A stretch of 45,577 bases of DNA from NCBI GenBank assembly GCA_017627765.1, contig JAGAGD010000088.1:1-45577 (forward strand), written 5' to 3'. Every line of letters begins with the position of its first letter. Positions within the stretch are counted from its first letter, which is position 1. The notes below the pieces were generated by a model that did no database searches, was not told the origin of the DNA, and saw nothing but the letters and a program-made list of their open reading frames with translations. This DNA comes from Prevotella sp. (GTDB taxonomy: Bacteria; Bacteroidota; Bacteroidia; Bacteroidales; Bacteroidaceae). Shown here one piece after another: positions 28,116 through 34,944 of the stretch. Position numbers and translations under genes: made by a program.

Positions 28116-28393
28116 TACTAATATATTATGAATTTATTTCCAACTGTATGTGCTTTTAATCATTAGTATTCGTGGTTACCGCTTTTTCCGTATGATTCTT
28201 ATTCTGCATTCTTTATTAGCTTTCAATCTGAAAGCACAAATTCGGCACCTTTTTTTTGACTAAAAAAACTGTCAACCAAAACTTTCAATCTAGAGAAAGA
28301 TTTTATGCTTGGCACGATGCGGAATGTGAAAAACTGTTTATTAGTTAATCAATCGGCTTAAACTATGTAAACAAGCACAAGGAATGAAAAAGT
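28116..28393. other. intergenic region without a gene, left of repeat element A
   Basis: AT-rich sequence between the receptor promoter and the repeat element. It contains a perfect 15-bp dyad CTTTCAATCTGAAAG at 28220-28234, the reverse complement of a dyad inside the repeat element (28724-28738). No coding sequence is supported. Confidence 0.5.
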
Positions 28394-28503
28394 GAAAGGT
28401 GTCCTTTCGCGATGCGAAACGTGGCATATCGCACTGCGATATGTGGCATATTGCAGTGTCAAAGGTGCCCTTTCACACTGCGAAAGATGCCCTTTGACTT
28501 TTT
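28394..28503 (+). repeat. five tandem 22-bp dyad units (copy A)
   Basis: Units start at 28394, 28416, 28438, 28460 and 28482, with exact 22-bp spacing. Each is a 15-bp dyad-like core (unit 1 GAAAGGTGTCCTTTC, unit 3 GATATGTGGCATATT, unit 5 GAAAGATGCCCTTTG) and a 7-bp spacer that varies around GCACTGC (GCGATGC, GCACTGC, GCAGTGT, ACACTGC). Substitutions in one arm are partly mirrored in the other. Confidence 0.9.
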
Positions 28504-28734
28504 TAACAGTTATGAGTTTTACGACGAAACGTATAATGTCTTGATATTGAACAATTTACTAAAAACAGCAAGAAATCGCAAAATACTCGCATATTTTGCA
28601 ACTTCTTTTTGCTTGGTCGAAAATTTTTAAGTTATGAAGGGGGTTGTTAATCAATTTTTTACCCAACTCGCCTCAATTTTTTGCAAGTTTATCTCTCAGG
28701 GAAATGTGGAGACCGAAAACTGCTTTCAGATTGA

Positions 28735-28770
28735 AAGAACTTTAACGGGAACGTTAACGTTAACTTTAAC
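28735..28770 (+). repeat. hexamer array NNNAAC (copy A)
   Basis: Six contiguous hexamers: AAGAAC, TTTAAC, GGGAAC, GTTAAC, GTTAAC, TTTAAC. Read on the other strand they are GTT-NNN units like the arrays at 30061-30147 and 45188-45235. Confidence 0.85.
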
Positions 28771-28784
28771 TGTCAACTAAAACA

Positions 28785-28848
28785 ACTATGCATTATGCAC
28801 TACGAACTATGCACCGTCAAAGACTATGCATTATGCACTACGAACTAT
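28785..28848. repeat. 26-bp direct repeat, two copies
   Basis: A perfect 26-bp sequence (beginning ACTATGCATTATGCAC) occurs at 28785-28810 and 28823-28848, 38 bp apart. It directly follows repeat element A and precedes the promoter at 28911. Confidence 0.85.
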
Positions 28849-28910
28849 ACTAAGCTTGTCAACTTGATGACTAATCTGTCAATATTATCTGAATTTTCGT
28901 ATAACTTTTG

Positions 28911-28918
28911 TAACTTTG
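28911..28918 (+). promoter_or_regulatory. -7 box for the unknown gene at 28964
   Basis: TAACTTTG followed by CAG fits the Bacteroidota -7 consensus; the -33 region is T-rich. The ATG is 45 bp downstream. Confidence 0.65.
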
Positions 28919-28963
28919 CAGACCACTTATTTGATGGTATGATAATTGTTAGGAAATAAGAAC

Positions 28964-29494
28964 ATGGAACAAACATTTGAAAAAGGAATAAGAAAAGACC
29001 TCCATCAGTATCTGCTGAGTAGGGGAGAGGTTGACGAAAGACTGCCTGAGTGTCCTGATGTGGAAGGTAAATGGGAGAATATAGCTCAGGCTTATGCCAT
29101 TGACGGAATAAGAGAGTTCAACGAATACCCTACGGTATCGCTCGGATGGATGATGTATATAGGTATGGCTGTTGCGCGGTTTTGGGATGCTGAATGGGAG
29201 ATTTACTCAAAGGTGGAAAACCTCTATGCCTATATGCGCGACAAGCGTGGCTACGACAGCATGGACGAATACATCCGACAGGATGTGTTGCTGCTCGGAG
29301 GAGAAGACTATGAAGCGATTGAAAAACTTACTGGCGAGTGTGCAGCGCGAGTATATAGCTCGCTACGGCATCAGCATATTGAGCCAGGAACGAAGGAAGC
29401 ATTTAATGCCTATATTGTCTGTCTGCATCAACTCTATTTGATGGGGGCTGCCGTACAACTGAACCGCATGGGCTATCACATGACGAAAATGTAG
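28964..29494 (+). CDS. conserved cytoplasmic protein of unknown function
   Basis: A 176-residue protein without signal peptide or membrane segment. I start it at the ATG at 28964; an upstream in-frame TTG at 28946 is a poor alternative. The sequence is largely helical, rich in acidic and aromatic residues, with a distinctive Y-P-T-V-S-L-G-W-M-M-Y-I-G-M-A-V-A block (about 47-63) and W-E-I-Y-S-K-V-E-N-L-Y. I have an impression of similar unnamed proteins in Bacteroides but cannot name a family. Neighbours (NUDIX hydrolase, convergent) do not reveal its role. Upstream lie a promoter, a 26-bp direct repeat and repeat element A. Coding is supported by the codon pattern and the promoter. Confidence 0.8.
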   Translation: MEQTFEKGIRKDLHQYLLSRGEVDERLPECPDVEGKWENIAQAYAIDGIREFNEYPTVSLGWMMYIGMAVARFWDAEWEIYSKVENLYAYMRDKRGYDSMDEYIRQDVLLLGGEDYEAIEKLTGECAARVYSSLRHQHIEPGTKEAFNAYIVCLHQLYLMGAAVQLNRMGYHMTKM

Positions 29495-29586
29495 ATGCAG
29501 TCGTAACGGACAGCACCTTCAAGATAATATTTTCATGTCTTTATATCTTTTGTGCCAGACCCTTGCTGCAAGGCATTTTGCTAAAC

Positions 29587-30021
29587 TTAGAAGAGGAATT
29601 TAGCTCTCTTAATGGCTTCTTTTATAATGTCAGAGTGGTCGAATGCTAACTCTGGAAGTCTTTTTATATCGTGCCATTCGGCTTTAGAAGCATCGTCGCC
29701 ACCTGCAACCTCAACGGCTTTGTCGATTACTGCAAAGAACGCTATTGTAACAACACGTTCTCGCGGGTCTCTGTCCACACGCGAGAATGCACCTATCTGA
29801 TTCAGTTTGTTAAGTCGCAGTCCTGTTTCTTCCTCCAGTTCGCGGACAACAGCCTCTTCGGCTGTTTCGTCTATATTCATGAAACCGCCAGGAAATGCCC
29901 AACAACCCTTGCAAGGCTCGTTCTTTCTCTCTATCAGCAGGACTTTCGTTCTGCCTTCTTCTCTAGCAAAGACGATAGCATCTACTGTTAGTGCTGGGTG
30001 TGGATATTTATATGTATACAT
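29587..30021 (-). CDS. NUDIX hydrolase
   Basis: A 144-residue cytoplasmic pyrophosphohydrolase. The Nudix box is complete: G-G-F-M-N-I-D-E-T-A-E-E-A followed by R-E-L-E-E-E-T-G-L. The N-terminus (Y-K-Y-P-H-P-A-L-T-V-D-A-I-V-F) resembles the ADP-ribose pyrophosphatase/NrtR-like N-terminal Nudix type, but no DNA-binding extension is present, so it is an enzyme, not a regulator. I chose the ATG at 30021 (M-Y-T-Y-K-Y-P) over that at 30039. The substrate is unknown; ADP-sugars or oxidised nucleotides are possible. Upstream is an unusual leader with a hexamer array and two tandem promoter-like repeats. Confidence 0.9.
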   Translation of the reverse strand: MYTYKYPHPALTVDAIVFAREEGRTKVLLIERKNEPCKGCWAFPGGFMNIDETAEEAVVRELEEETGLRLNKLNQIGAFSRVDRDPRERVVTIAFFAVIDKAVEVAGGDDASKAEWHDIKRLPELAFDHSDIIKEAIKRAKFLF

Positions 30022-30060
30022 GAGTAAACAAGTTGACAAGCTTAATATAGTTCAGTTTTT

Positions 30061-30147
30061 GTTAAAGTTAAAGTTCTCATAACTTAACACTCTAAAATAG
30101 TTCCCGTTATCGTTAGCGTTAACGTTAAAGTTCCCGTTCCTGTTATT
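30061..30147 (-). repeat. hexamer array GTTNNN upstream of the NUDIX gene
   Basis: Plus-strand hexamers GTTAAA, GTTAAA, GTTCTC (30061-30078), a 21-bp gap, then eight contiguous units GTTCCC, GTTATC, GTTAGC, GTTAAC, GTTAAA, GTTCCC, GTTCCT, GTTATT (30100-30147). The same hexamers occur in repeat elements A and B, but here without the 22-bp dyad array. Confidence 0.85.
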
Positions 30148-30187
30148 ATGACTCATAACCTTAATCATGCTAAATGCTTTCTTGGTG

Positions 30188-30349
30188 CAAAGTTACGGAA
30201 AAACGAGCGAAATGTAAAAGAGAAACTTGTTTTTCTTTTCATTTCCGAGTGCTGAGTAAGTTCGGTGCAGCCAAAGTTACGGAAAAACGAGCGAAATGTA
30301 AAAGATAAACTTGCTTTTCTTCTTATTTCCGAGTGCTGAGTAGGTTCGT
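30188..30349 (-). repeat. 84-bp-period tandem repeat carrying duplicated -7 boxes
   Basis: Copies at 30188-30265 and 30272-30349 are nearly identical over ~78 bp. Each contains, on the minus strand, TAACTTTG at its downstream end (30195-30188 and 30279-30272), with a T-run about 20 bp upstream. They may act as two tandem promoters for the NUDIX gene. No protein is supported here despite a 65-codon open frame, which only mirrors the repeat. Confidence 0.8.
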
Positions 30350-30400
30350 GTATAGTTATCAAAAAAATGGATATATCAGAAATTGTTAGTCTTTATGTTA

Positions 30401-30429
30401 TTGTCTTTCAAAAAAAACTCTTACATTTG
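30401..30429 (+). promoter_or_regulatory. promoter of the thymidine kinase operon
   Basis: TTG (30401-30403) and TACATTTG (30422-30429) followed by CAG, 18 bp apart. Start codon about 77 bp downstream. Confidence 0.65.
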
Positions 30430-30505
30430 CAGCACATTATTAAGTTTAAGCAACGACAGTAACATTTTACGGTTTATGCTTTGAGAACTAAAAACTAATT
30501 GACAG

Positions 30506-31099
30506 ATGAACAACCAGAATATAGGGGAATTTCAGCGACCAGGCAGAATAGAAGTAGTGTGCGGATCAATGTTTTCGGGAAAGACCGAGGAACTAATAAG
30601 ACGCATGAAGCGCGCTAAGTTTGCAAGGCAGAATGTGGAAATTTACAAACCTGCTATAGATACACGCTATTCAGAAGAAGATGTTGTGAGCCACGACCGC
30701 CATTCCATCACGTGTACGCCTGTTGACTCTTCTTCCTCAATTCTTCTTCTTTCTTCCGAAGTTGAAGTTGTAGGCATAGACGAAGCGCAGTTCTTCGACG
30801 ATGGACTTGTTGACGTCTGCAATGAATTGGCAAATAGAGGTGTGCGTGTCATAGTGGCAGGACTCGACATGGACTTCAAAGGAATCCCTTTCGGACCGAT
30901 GCCAGCACTATGTGCCATTGCCGACGAAGTGACCAAAGTGCACGCCATCTGTGTTCGCTGCGGATCATTAGCCTATGTTAGCCACAGGCTCGTAAATAAC
31001 GACCGCCGCGTACTGCTTGGCGAGGTTGATGAGTATGAGCCGCTCTGTCGCGACTGCTATCAGAAAGCATTGCGCGAAGCAGAAGAAAACAACAAGTAA
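30506..31099 (+). CDS. tdk: thymidine kinase
   Basis: A 197-residue type II (TK1-like) thymidine kinase, phosphorylating thymidine to dTMP in pyrimidine salvage. The P-loop [11 protein letters not shown] is near residue 21, the Walker-B-like [10 protein letters not shown] near 88-97 with the catalytic Glu, and the zinc-binding C-V-R-C (about 151-154) and C-R-D-C (about 185-188) pairs are complete. The lasso region ([10 protein letters not shown]) is present. The next gene starts 21 bp downstream, so the two are one operon. Two nucleobase permeases follow within 5 kb. Confidence 0.97.
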   Translation: MNNQNIGEFQRPGRIEVVCGSMFSGKTEELIRRMKRAKFARQNVEIYKPAIDTRYSEEDVVSHDRHSITCTPVDSSSSILLLSSEVEVVGIDEAQFFDDGLVDVCNELANRGVRVIVAGLDMDFKGIPFGPMPALCAIADEVTKVHAICVRCGSLAYVSHRLVNNDRRVLLGEVDEYEPLCRDCYQKALREAEENNK

Positions 31100-31120
31100 C
31101 AATAAATACCTATATAATAT

Positions 31121-32239
31121 ATGATAGAACAAAAAATTACATTCGATAGTTTTATACGTTGGCTGGTGACTGCGCTCATCATTGGAGGCGTGCTATATTT
31201 CATAAACTATCTAAGCAGCGTATTGCTTCCGTTTGCCATAGGATGGCTTTTTGCATATTTGCTCTATCCTTTAGTATGTTTCGTTCAGTATAAGATGCGA
31301 GTGAAATATCGCTTTCCGTCTATTGTCATAACGCTTATATTCGTTATTGTTGTTATAGGCGGAGTGGTTTATCTCATCATCCCGCCATTCATAGAAGAGT
31401 TTAACAAACTTGGATTGGTTATCAACAAGTATGTGAATGAAACAACCCATGTTTCTGATATTCCTTCAGCCATACAGCAGTGGATAAGCAACAACCAGAA
31501 CGAGATAGAGAAGTTCTTCAAGAGCAAAGACTTCTCCGATGCAATAAAGACTGCAATGCCAAAGGTGTTTTCGTTCTTAGGTCAGACGGCAAGCATCATC
31601 ATAAGCATCATTGCTTCGGCAATCACATTGCTTTATATGTTCTTCATACTCATGGACTATGAATATCTGACAGAAAACTGGATAAGGATTTTCCCGAAGA
31701 AAAGTCGCCCGTTTTGGAACGAGTTGATGGGAGACGTAAAGCGCGAGCTTAACAACTATATTCGAGGTCAAGGACTTGTCGCTCTTACTATGGGAGTGCT
31801 TTTCTGCATAGGCTTTTCAATCATCGGTTTCCCTATGGCAATCGGTTTGGGAATACTCATCGGAATAATGGACCTTGTGCCATATCTGCATACGCTTGCA
31901 CTCATACCGACTGCATTCCTCGCACTGCTTAAGGCTGCTGACACGGGTCAGAACTTCTGGATAATATTCGGAATGGCCGTTGCCGTCTTCTGCATAGTTC
32001 AGGTAATAATAGATATGTTCGTAACACCGAAGATCATGGGAAAAGCAATGAATCTGAACCCAGCCATTCTGCTTCTTTCTCTGTCGGTATGGGGAGCACT
32101 GTTAGGTTTCATCGGACTTATCATTGCCCTGCCGCTTACCACCATTCTGATAGCATATTACCAACGCTATATTACAAAAGAAACCGTCGTGAATGCCGAC
32201 CTGCCTCATGTGGAAATGGAAGAGCAAGATCGCGAATAA
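31121..32239 (+). CDS. AI-2E/PerM-family membrane transporter
   Basis: A 372-residue inner-membrane protein with about eight hydrophobic segments arranged as in the AI-2E (PerM/YdiK) family: two or three helices at the N-terminus (20-90), a polar extracytoplasmic stretch (90-145), then helices from 155 to the C-terminal region including G-L-G-I-L-I-G-I-M-D-L-V-P-Y-L and P-K-I-M-G-K-A-M-N-L-N-P. These two blocks are family signatures. Members export autoinducer-2, ions or unknown solutes; this one cannot be assigned. It is cotranscribed with thymidine kinase (21 bp) and ends before the tRNA promoter. Confidence 0.9.
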   Translation: MIEQKITFDSFIRWLVTALIIGGVLYFINYLSSVLLPFAIGWLFAYLLYPLVCFVQYKMRVKYRFPSIVITLIFVIVVIGGVVYLIIPPFIEEFNKLGLVINKYVNETTHVSDIPSAIQQWISNNQNEIEKFFKSKDFSDAIKTAMPKVFSFLGQTASIIISIIASAITLLYMFFILMDYEYLTENWIRIFPKKSRPFWNELMGDVKRELNNYIRGQGLVALTMGVLFCIGFSIIGFPMAIGLGILIGIMDLVPYLHTLALIPTAFLALLKAADTGQNFWIIFGMAVAVFCIVQVIIDMFVTPKIMGKAMNLNPAILLLSLSVWGALLGFIGLIIALPLTTILIAYYQRYITKETVVNADLPHVEMEEQDRE

Positions 32240-32314
32240 AGCAACAATATAACCAAAGGGTAATACTGTTTTTAACGAATATTGCATAAAAACACAAGAA
32301 AAGTGCAAAAAAAT

Positions 32315-32345
32315 TTTGTGGTGTAAAAAAATAGTCTTACCTTTG
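32315..32345 (+). promoter_or_regulatory. promoter of tRNA-Lys
   Basis: TTTG (32315-32318) and TACCTTTG (32338-32345) are 19 bp apart, an ideal match. The tRNA begins 23 bp after the -7 box. Confidence 0.85.
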
Positions 32346-32367
32346 CACCGCTTTAATAAACAACGGA

Positions 32368-32440
32368 GATCCGCTAGCTCAGTTGGTAGAGCACAACACT
32401 TTTAATGTTGGGGTCTTGGGTTCGAGCCCCAAGCGGATCA
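32368..32440 (+). tRNA. tRNA-Lys (anticodon UUU)
   Basis: A complete 73-nt cloverleaf. The acceptor stem GATCCGC pairs with GCGGATC, the D arm has GCTC/GAGC with AGTTGGTA, the anticodon stem CAACA/TGTTG encloses CTTTTAA, and the T arm TTGGG/CCCAA holds TTCGAGC. The discriminator is A. CCA is not encoded, so it depends on a CCA-adding enzyme such as the one at 16844. Confidence 0.98.
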
Positions 32441-32453
32441 CAATCTAAAGCCC

Positions 32454-32489
32454 AATCCCCTGAAACTCATGAGTTTCAGGGGATTTTTG
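32454..32489 (+). terminator. intrinsic terminator of tRNA-Lys
   Basis: A perfect stem (ATCCCCTGAAACTC with GAGTTTCAGGGGAT) directly followed by TTTTTGTTTTT, 14 bp after the tRNA end. Confidence 0.92.
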
Positions 32490-32811
32490 TTTTTGGCATA
32501 TAGCCGTTTTTCCCTTTTTTTATGTGTTTTTTTATCAAATGTTTCCACCACTTGCTTAAAAGGTGTAAACACTTATCACAAAAAGGAAAGATTGCTTTGA
32601 AAAATATGTTTTTATAAATTAAAATTTAAAATAATTAAGAGTTATTTCTTTTTACTTAATATTTTACATTAACTTTGCAGAGAATTGAAAATTTAGGACC
32701 ATAGCGATTAAGTCTTGAGTTTTGAATATTCAGAATATTATGAGTCTGAAATTGATTAATCAAACTGGATGTATAGGCAGGATTTTTTAATTTTTAAAAG
32801 TTAGTGATATT
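32490..32811. other. intergenic region upstream of the NCS2 permease gene
   Basis: About 320 AT-rich bases with a -7-like box (TAACTTTG, 32670-32677) and a leader of about 130 nt before the permease ATG. I looked for a purine-riboswitch-like three-way junction in the leader and cannot support one by eye. Confidence 0.55.
32670..32677 (+). promoter_or_regulatory. -7 box for the NCS2 permease gene
   Basis: TAACTTTG followed by CAG; the -33 position is a T-run. Fits the phylum consensus. Confidence 0.65.
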
Positions 32812-34137
32812 ATGAAGAGTACAAAACAGTTGTTTCTAAAAGCGTTGGGATTTGACGAGAAACGTCATTCCATCAGAACAGAGTTGTTGGCAGGATTGAC
32901 TACATTCTTGACAATGAGTTATATTCTGGCTGTTAATCCATTGATTTTAGGTGAGACGGGCATGGATAAAGGGGCTGTGTTCTCAGCCACAGTCATTGCT
33001 GCGGCTGCGGCTACTATTGTGATGGCTTTCTATGCTAAGATGCCTTTTGCTCTGGCTTCGGGCATGGGTCTTAATGCTTTTTTTGCCTATACGCTGGTAA
33101 TTGCTATGGGCTACACCTGGCAGGAGGCTATTGCTGCTGTTCTGCTTGAAGGTATTATCTTCATCTTGCTTACTATTTTCAAAGTGAGAGAAGCAATAGT
33201 CAATGCTATTCCGCTCAATCTGCGTTATGCAATTTCCGCAGGTATAGGATTATTCATTGCCTATATCGGGCTGAAGAATGGAGGCATAATCGTTAGCAGT
33301 GAGGCTACAGTTACTACGCTTGGCACTTGGAATGCTACTTCGCTTTTGGCAATGGCAGGTGTGCTGATTGGTGCTGTGCTGATGGCTCTGAAGGTTCGTG
33401 GTGCGCTTTTCTATACTATTATAGGTATGACAATAATTGGTATTCCTATCGGCGTTACTCATATTCCAGAAGGATTCTCACTCGTAAGTCTGCCTTCTTC
33501 AATAGAGCCTGTTGCACTGAAGTTTGATTTCGGCAGATTCATTTCTTTAGACGTTGAATACTATATTGTTGTGTTCACACTGCTTTTCATGGACTTGTTT
33601 GATACTCTAGGTACACTTATCGGTGCTTCTACAAGTGCTGGTATGGCTGACAAGAACGGTCGTATTCATGGACTAAACAAGGCATTGATGGCTGATGCTG
33701 TCGGAACAACAGTTGGTGCGCTTGTCGGAACTTCAACAGTTACAACATACGTGGAAAGTACAACAGGTATTGCTGCTGGCGGTCGTACAGGTCTCACATC
33801 ATTCACAGTTGCTGCTCTCTTCTTTGTAGCACTGTTTTTCTCTCCACTCTTCCTTGTCATTCCTTCAGCAGCAACAACGAGTGCTCTCGTCATAGTGGGA
33901 GTGCTTATGACTCAGACTATCATGAAGATTGACTTCAATGATATAACTGAAGCTGTGCCTAGTTTCATCACTATTGTTATGATGCCTTTCACGGCAAGCA
34001 TTTCTGAAGGTATCGTATTGGGAATGTTGTCGTATGTTTTAATCAAGGTTTGTGCAGGTAAGGGCAAGAACCTGTCTGTTGTCATGTATATTCTTGCAGC
34101 CTTCTTTGTCATGAAGTATATTGCACCTATGCTATAA
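32812..34137 (+). CDS. NCS2-family purine permease (AzgA/PbuG-like)
   Basis: A 441-residue inner-membrane transporter with 12-14 predicted helices, of the AzgA-like branch of NCS2 that takes up adenine, guanine or hypoxanthine by proton symport. Marks are R-T-E-L-L-A-G-L-T-T-F-L-T-M-S-Y-I at the N-terminus, A-L-A-S-G-M-G-L-N-A-F-F-A-Y near residue 82, F-L/M-D-L-F-D-T-L-G-T-L-I-G near 260, and G-T-S-T-V-T-T-Y-V-E-S-T-T-G-I-A-A-G-G-R near 305, all standard in this branch. Length is normal. It has its own promoter, and the DUF5020 and uracil permease genes follow in the same direction after 72 bp. Confidence 0.95.
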   Translation: MKSTKQLFLKALGFDEKRHSIRTELLAGLTTFLTMSYILAVNPLILGETGMDKGAVFSATVIAAAAATIVMAFYAKMPFALASGMGLNAFFAYTLVIAMGYTWQEAIAAVLLEGIIFILLTIFKVREAIVNAIPLNLRYAISAGIGLFIAYIGLKNGGIIVSSEATVTTLGTWNATSLLAMAGVLIGAVLMALKVRGALFYTIIGMTIIGIPIGVTHIPEGFSLVSLPSSIEPVALKFDFGRFISLDVEYYIVVFTLLFMDLFDTLGTLIGASTSAGMADKNGRIHGLNKALMADAVGTTVGALVGTSTVTTYVESTTGIAAGGRTGLTSFTVAALFFVALFFSPLFLVIPSAATTSALVIVGVLMTQTIMKIDFNDITEAVPSFITIVMMPFTASISEGIVLGMLSYVLIKVCAGKGKNLSVVMYILAAFFVMKYIAPML

Positions 34138-34209
34138 TTCAGGATTTGCAAGCGTTCAACTTCTGAAGATTAAAAGTGAAATTCATAACTAAACGCAAAC
34201 AATATTATT

Positions 34210-34944
34210 ATGAAAAAGAATTTATTTTTAATGTTATTCGCCTTTTTTGGCTTAGCTGCAACAGCTCAGAACGTGCAGTTGCATTACGATCTTGGTAAAG
34301 CAATGTATGATGACTTAGACGGTCGTCCTACTGTTACAACAACATTCGAGATGTTTAAACCCGACAAGTGGGGCTCAACATTTATGTTTACCGATATCGA
34401 CTACTATAAGGACGGTGTTGCTGGCGCATATTGGGAAATCTCTCGCGAATTTGCTTTGTCAAAAAACAAGCAGTGGGCTGCCCACGTTGAATACGACGGA
34501 GGTGCAACATCAATTAAGCATACGGCTATTGCCTCTCGTTTCCAGCATGCTTTCCTTGTAGGTGCTGCATGGAACTGGGCAAGCAAGGACTTCAGCAAGA
34601 CACTCTCATTGCAGGCTATGTATAAGTATTACTTCAAGGGAATGGGACGCGGTGCGTTCAACGGTTTCCAGCTGACAGGCGTTTGGGGCGATACTTTTGC
34701 AAATGGACTATGCACCTTTTCTGGATTTGTTGATTTATGGTATGACAAAGATGTAAACGGAAAACTCATCTTGTTGAGCGAGCCACAGTTCTGGTTCAAT
34801 CTCAATACTCTGAAAGGTATGAAAGATGTAAATCTGAGTGTTGGAACAGAGGTTGAGATAAGCAATAACTTCGTGTTCAACAACGTTGGCGCTAATAATA
34901 AGTTTTACGTAATTCCTACACTGGCATGCAAATGGACGTTCTAA
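34210..34944 (+). CDS. DUF5020 outer membrane protein (Tsx-like channel candidate)
   Basis: A 244-residue exported protein with signal peptide ending at A-T-A-Q (residue 20) and amphipathic beta strands throughout, ending in an aromatic residue (C-K-W-T-F), which is typical of small outer-membrane barrels. The sequence (L-H-Y-D-L-G, T-T-F-E-M-F-K-P-D-K-W-G-S-T-F, D-I-D-Y) fits DUF5020, a Bacteroidota family that resembles the nucleoside channel Tsx; this is recalled, not searched. Its end overlaps the start of the uracil permease gene by 19 bp, which implies translational coupling. With purine and uracil permeases on either side, a role as outer-membrane pore for nucleosides or nucleobases is a reasonable inference. 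Confidence 0.85.
   Translation: MKKNLFLMLFAFFGLAATAQNVQLHYDLGKAMYDDLDGRPTVTTTFEMFKPDKWGSTFMFTDIDYYKDGVAGAYWEISREFALSKNKQWAAHVEYDGGATSIKHTAIASRFQHAFLVGAAWNWASKDFSKTLSLQAMYKYYFKGMGRGAFNGFQLTGVWGDTFANGLCTFSGFVDLWYDKDVNGKLILLSEPQFWFNLNTLKGMKDVNLSVGTEVEISNNFVFNNVGANNKFYVIPTLACKWTF

Larger units (their letters stand above)
28394..28770 (+). repeat. interspersed non-coding repeat element, copy A
   Basis: This ~377-bp sequence reappears inverted at 45188-45577, with only about five differences in the first ~155 aligned bases and lower similarity further on. It consists of a 22-bp dyad array (28394-28503), a middle part with conserved stretches (such as CGTATAATG, TTGATATTGAAC, TTAATCAATTTTTTACCC), a 15-bp dyad, and a hexamer array (28735-28770). 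A 72-codon open frame across it (28412-28630) is interrupted by a stop in copy B, so the element is non-coding. It lies upstream of the unknown gene at 28964, hexamer end towards it. Confidence 0.9.

Noticed and set aside
28394-28503. Possible CRISPR array because of the regular units
   Set aside because: The units are contiguous 22-bp repeats with 7-bp linkers; there are no unique spacers of 30 bp or so, and no cas genes are in the window.
28412-28630. A 72-codon open frame across repeat element A
   Set aside because: The equivalent frame in copy B is closed by a TGA, and the reading frame runs through the 22-bp array, so it is not coding.
30165-30362. A 65-codon minus-strand frame with a repeated protein pattern
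   Set aside because: The pattern only reflects the 84-bp tandem DNA repeat; it lies in a promoter-like region and has no codon signal.
32678-32811. Purine riboswitch in the leader of the NCS2 permease gene
   Set aside because: I could not find the conserved three-way junction or loop sequences by eye; the leader is mostly A and T.
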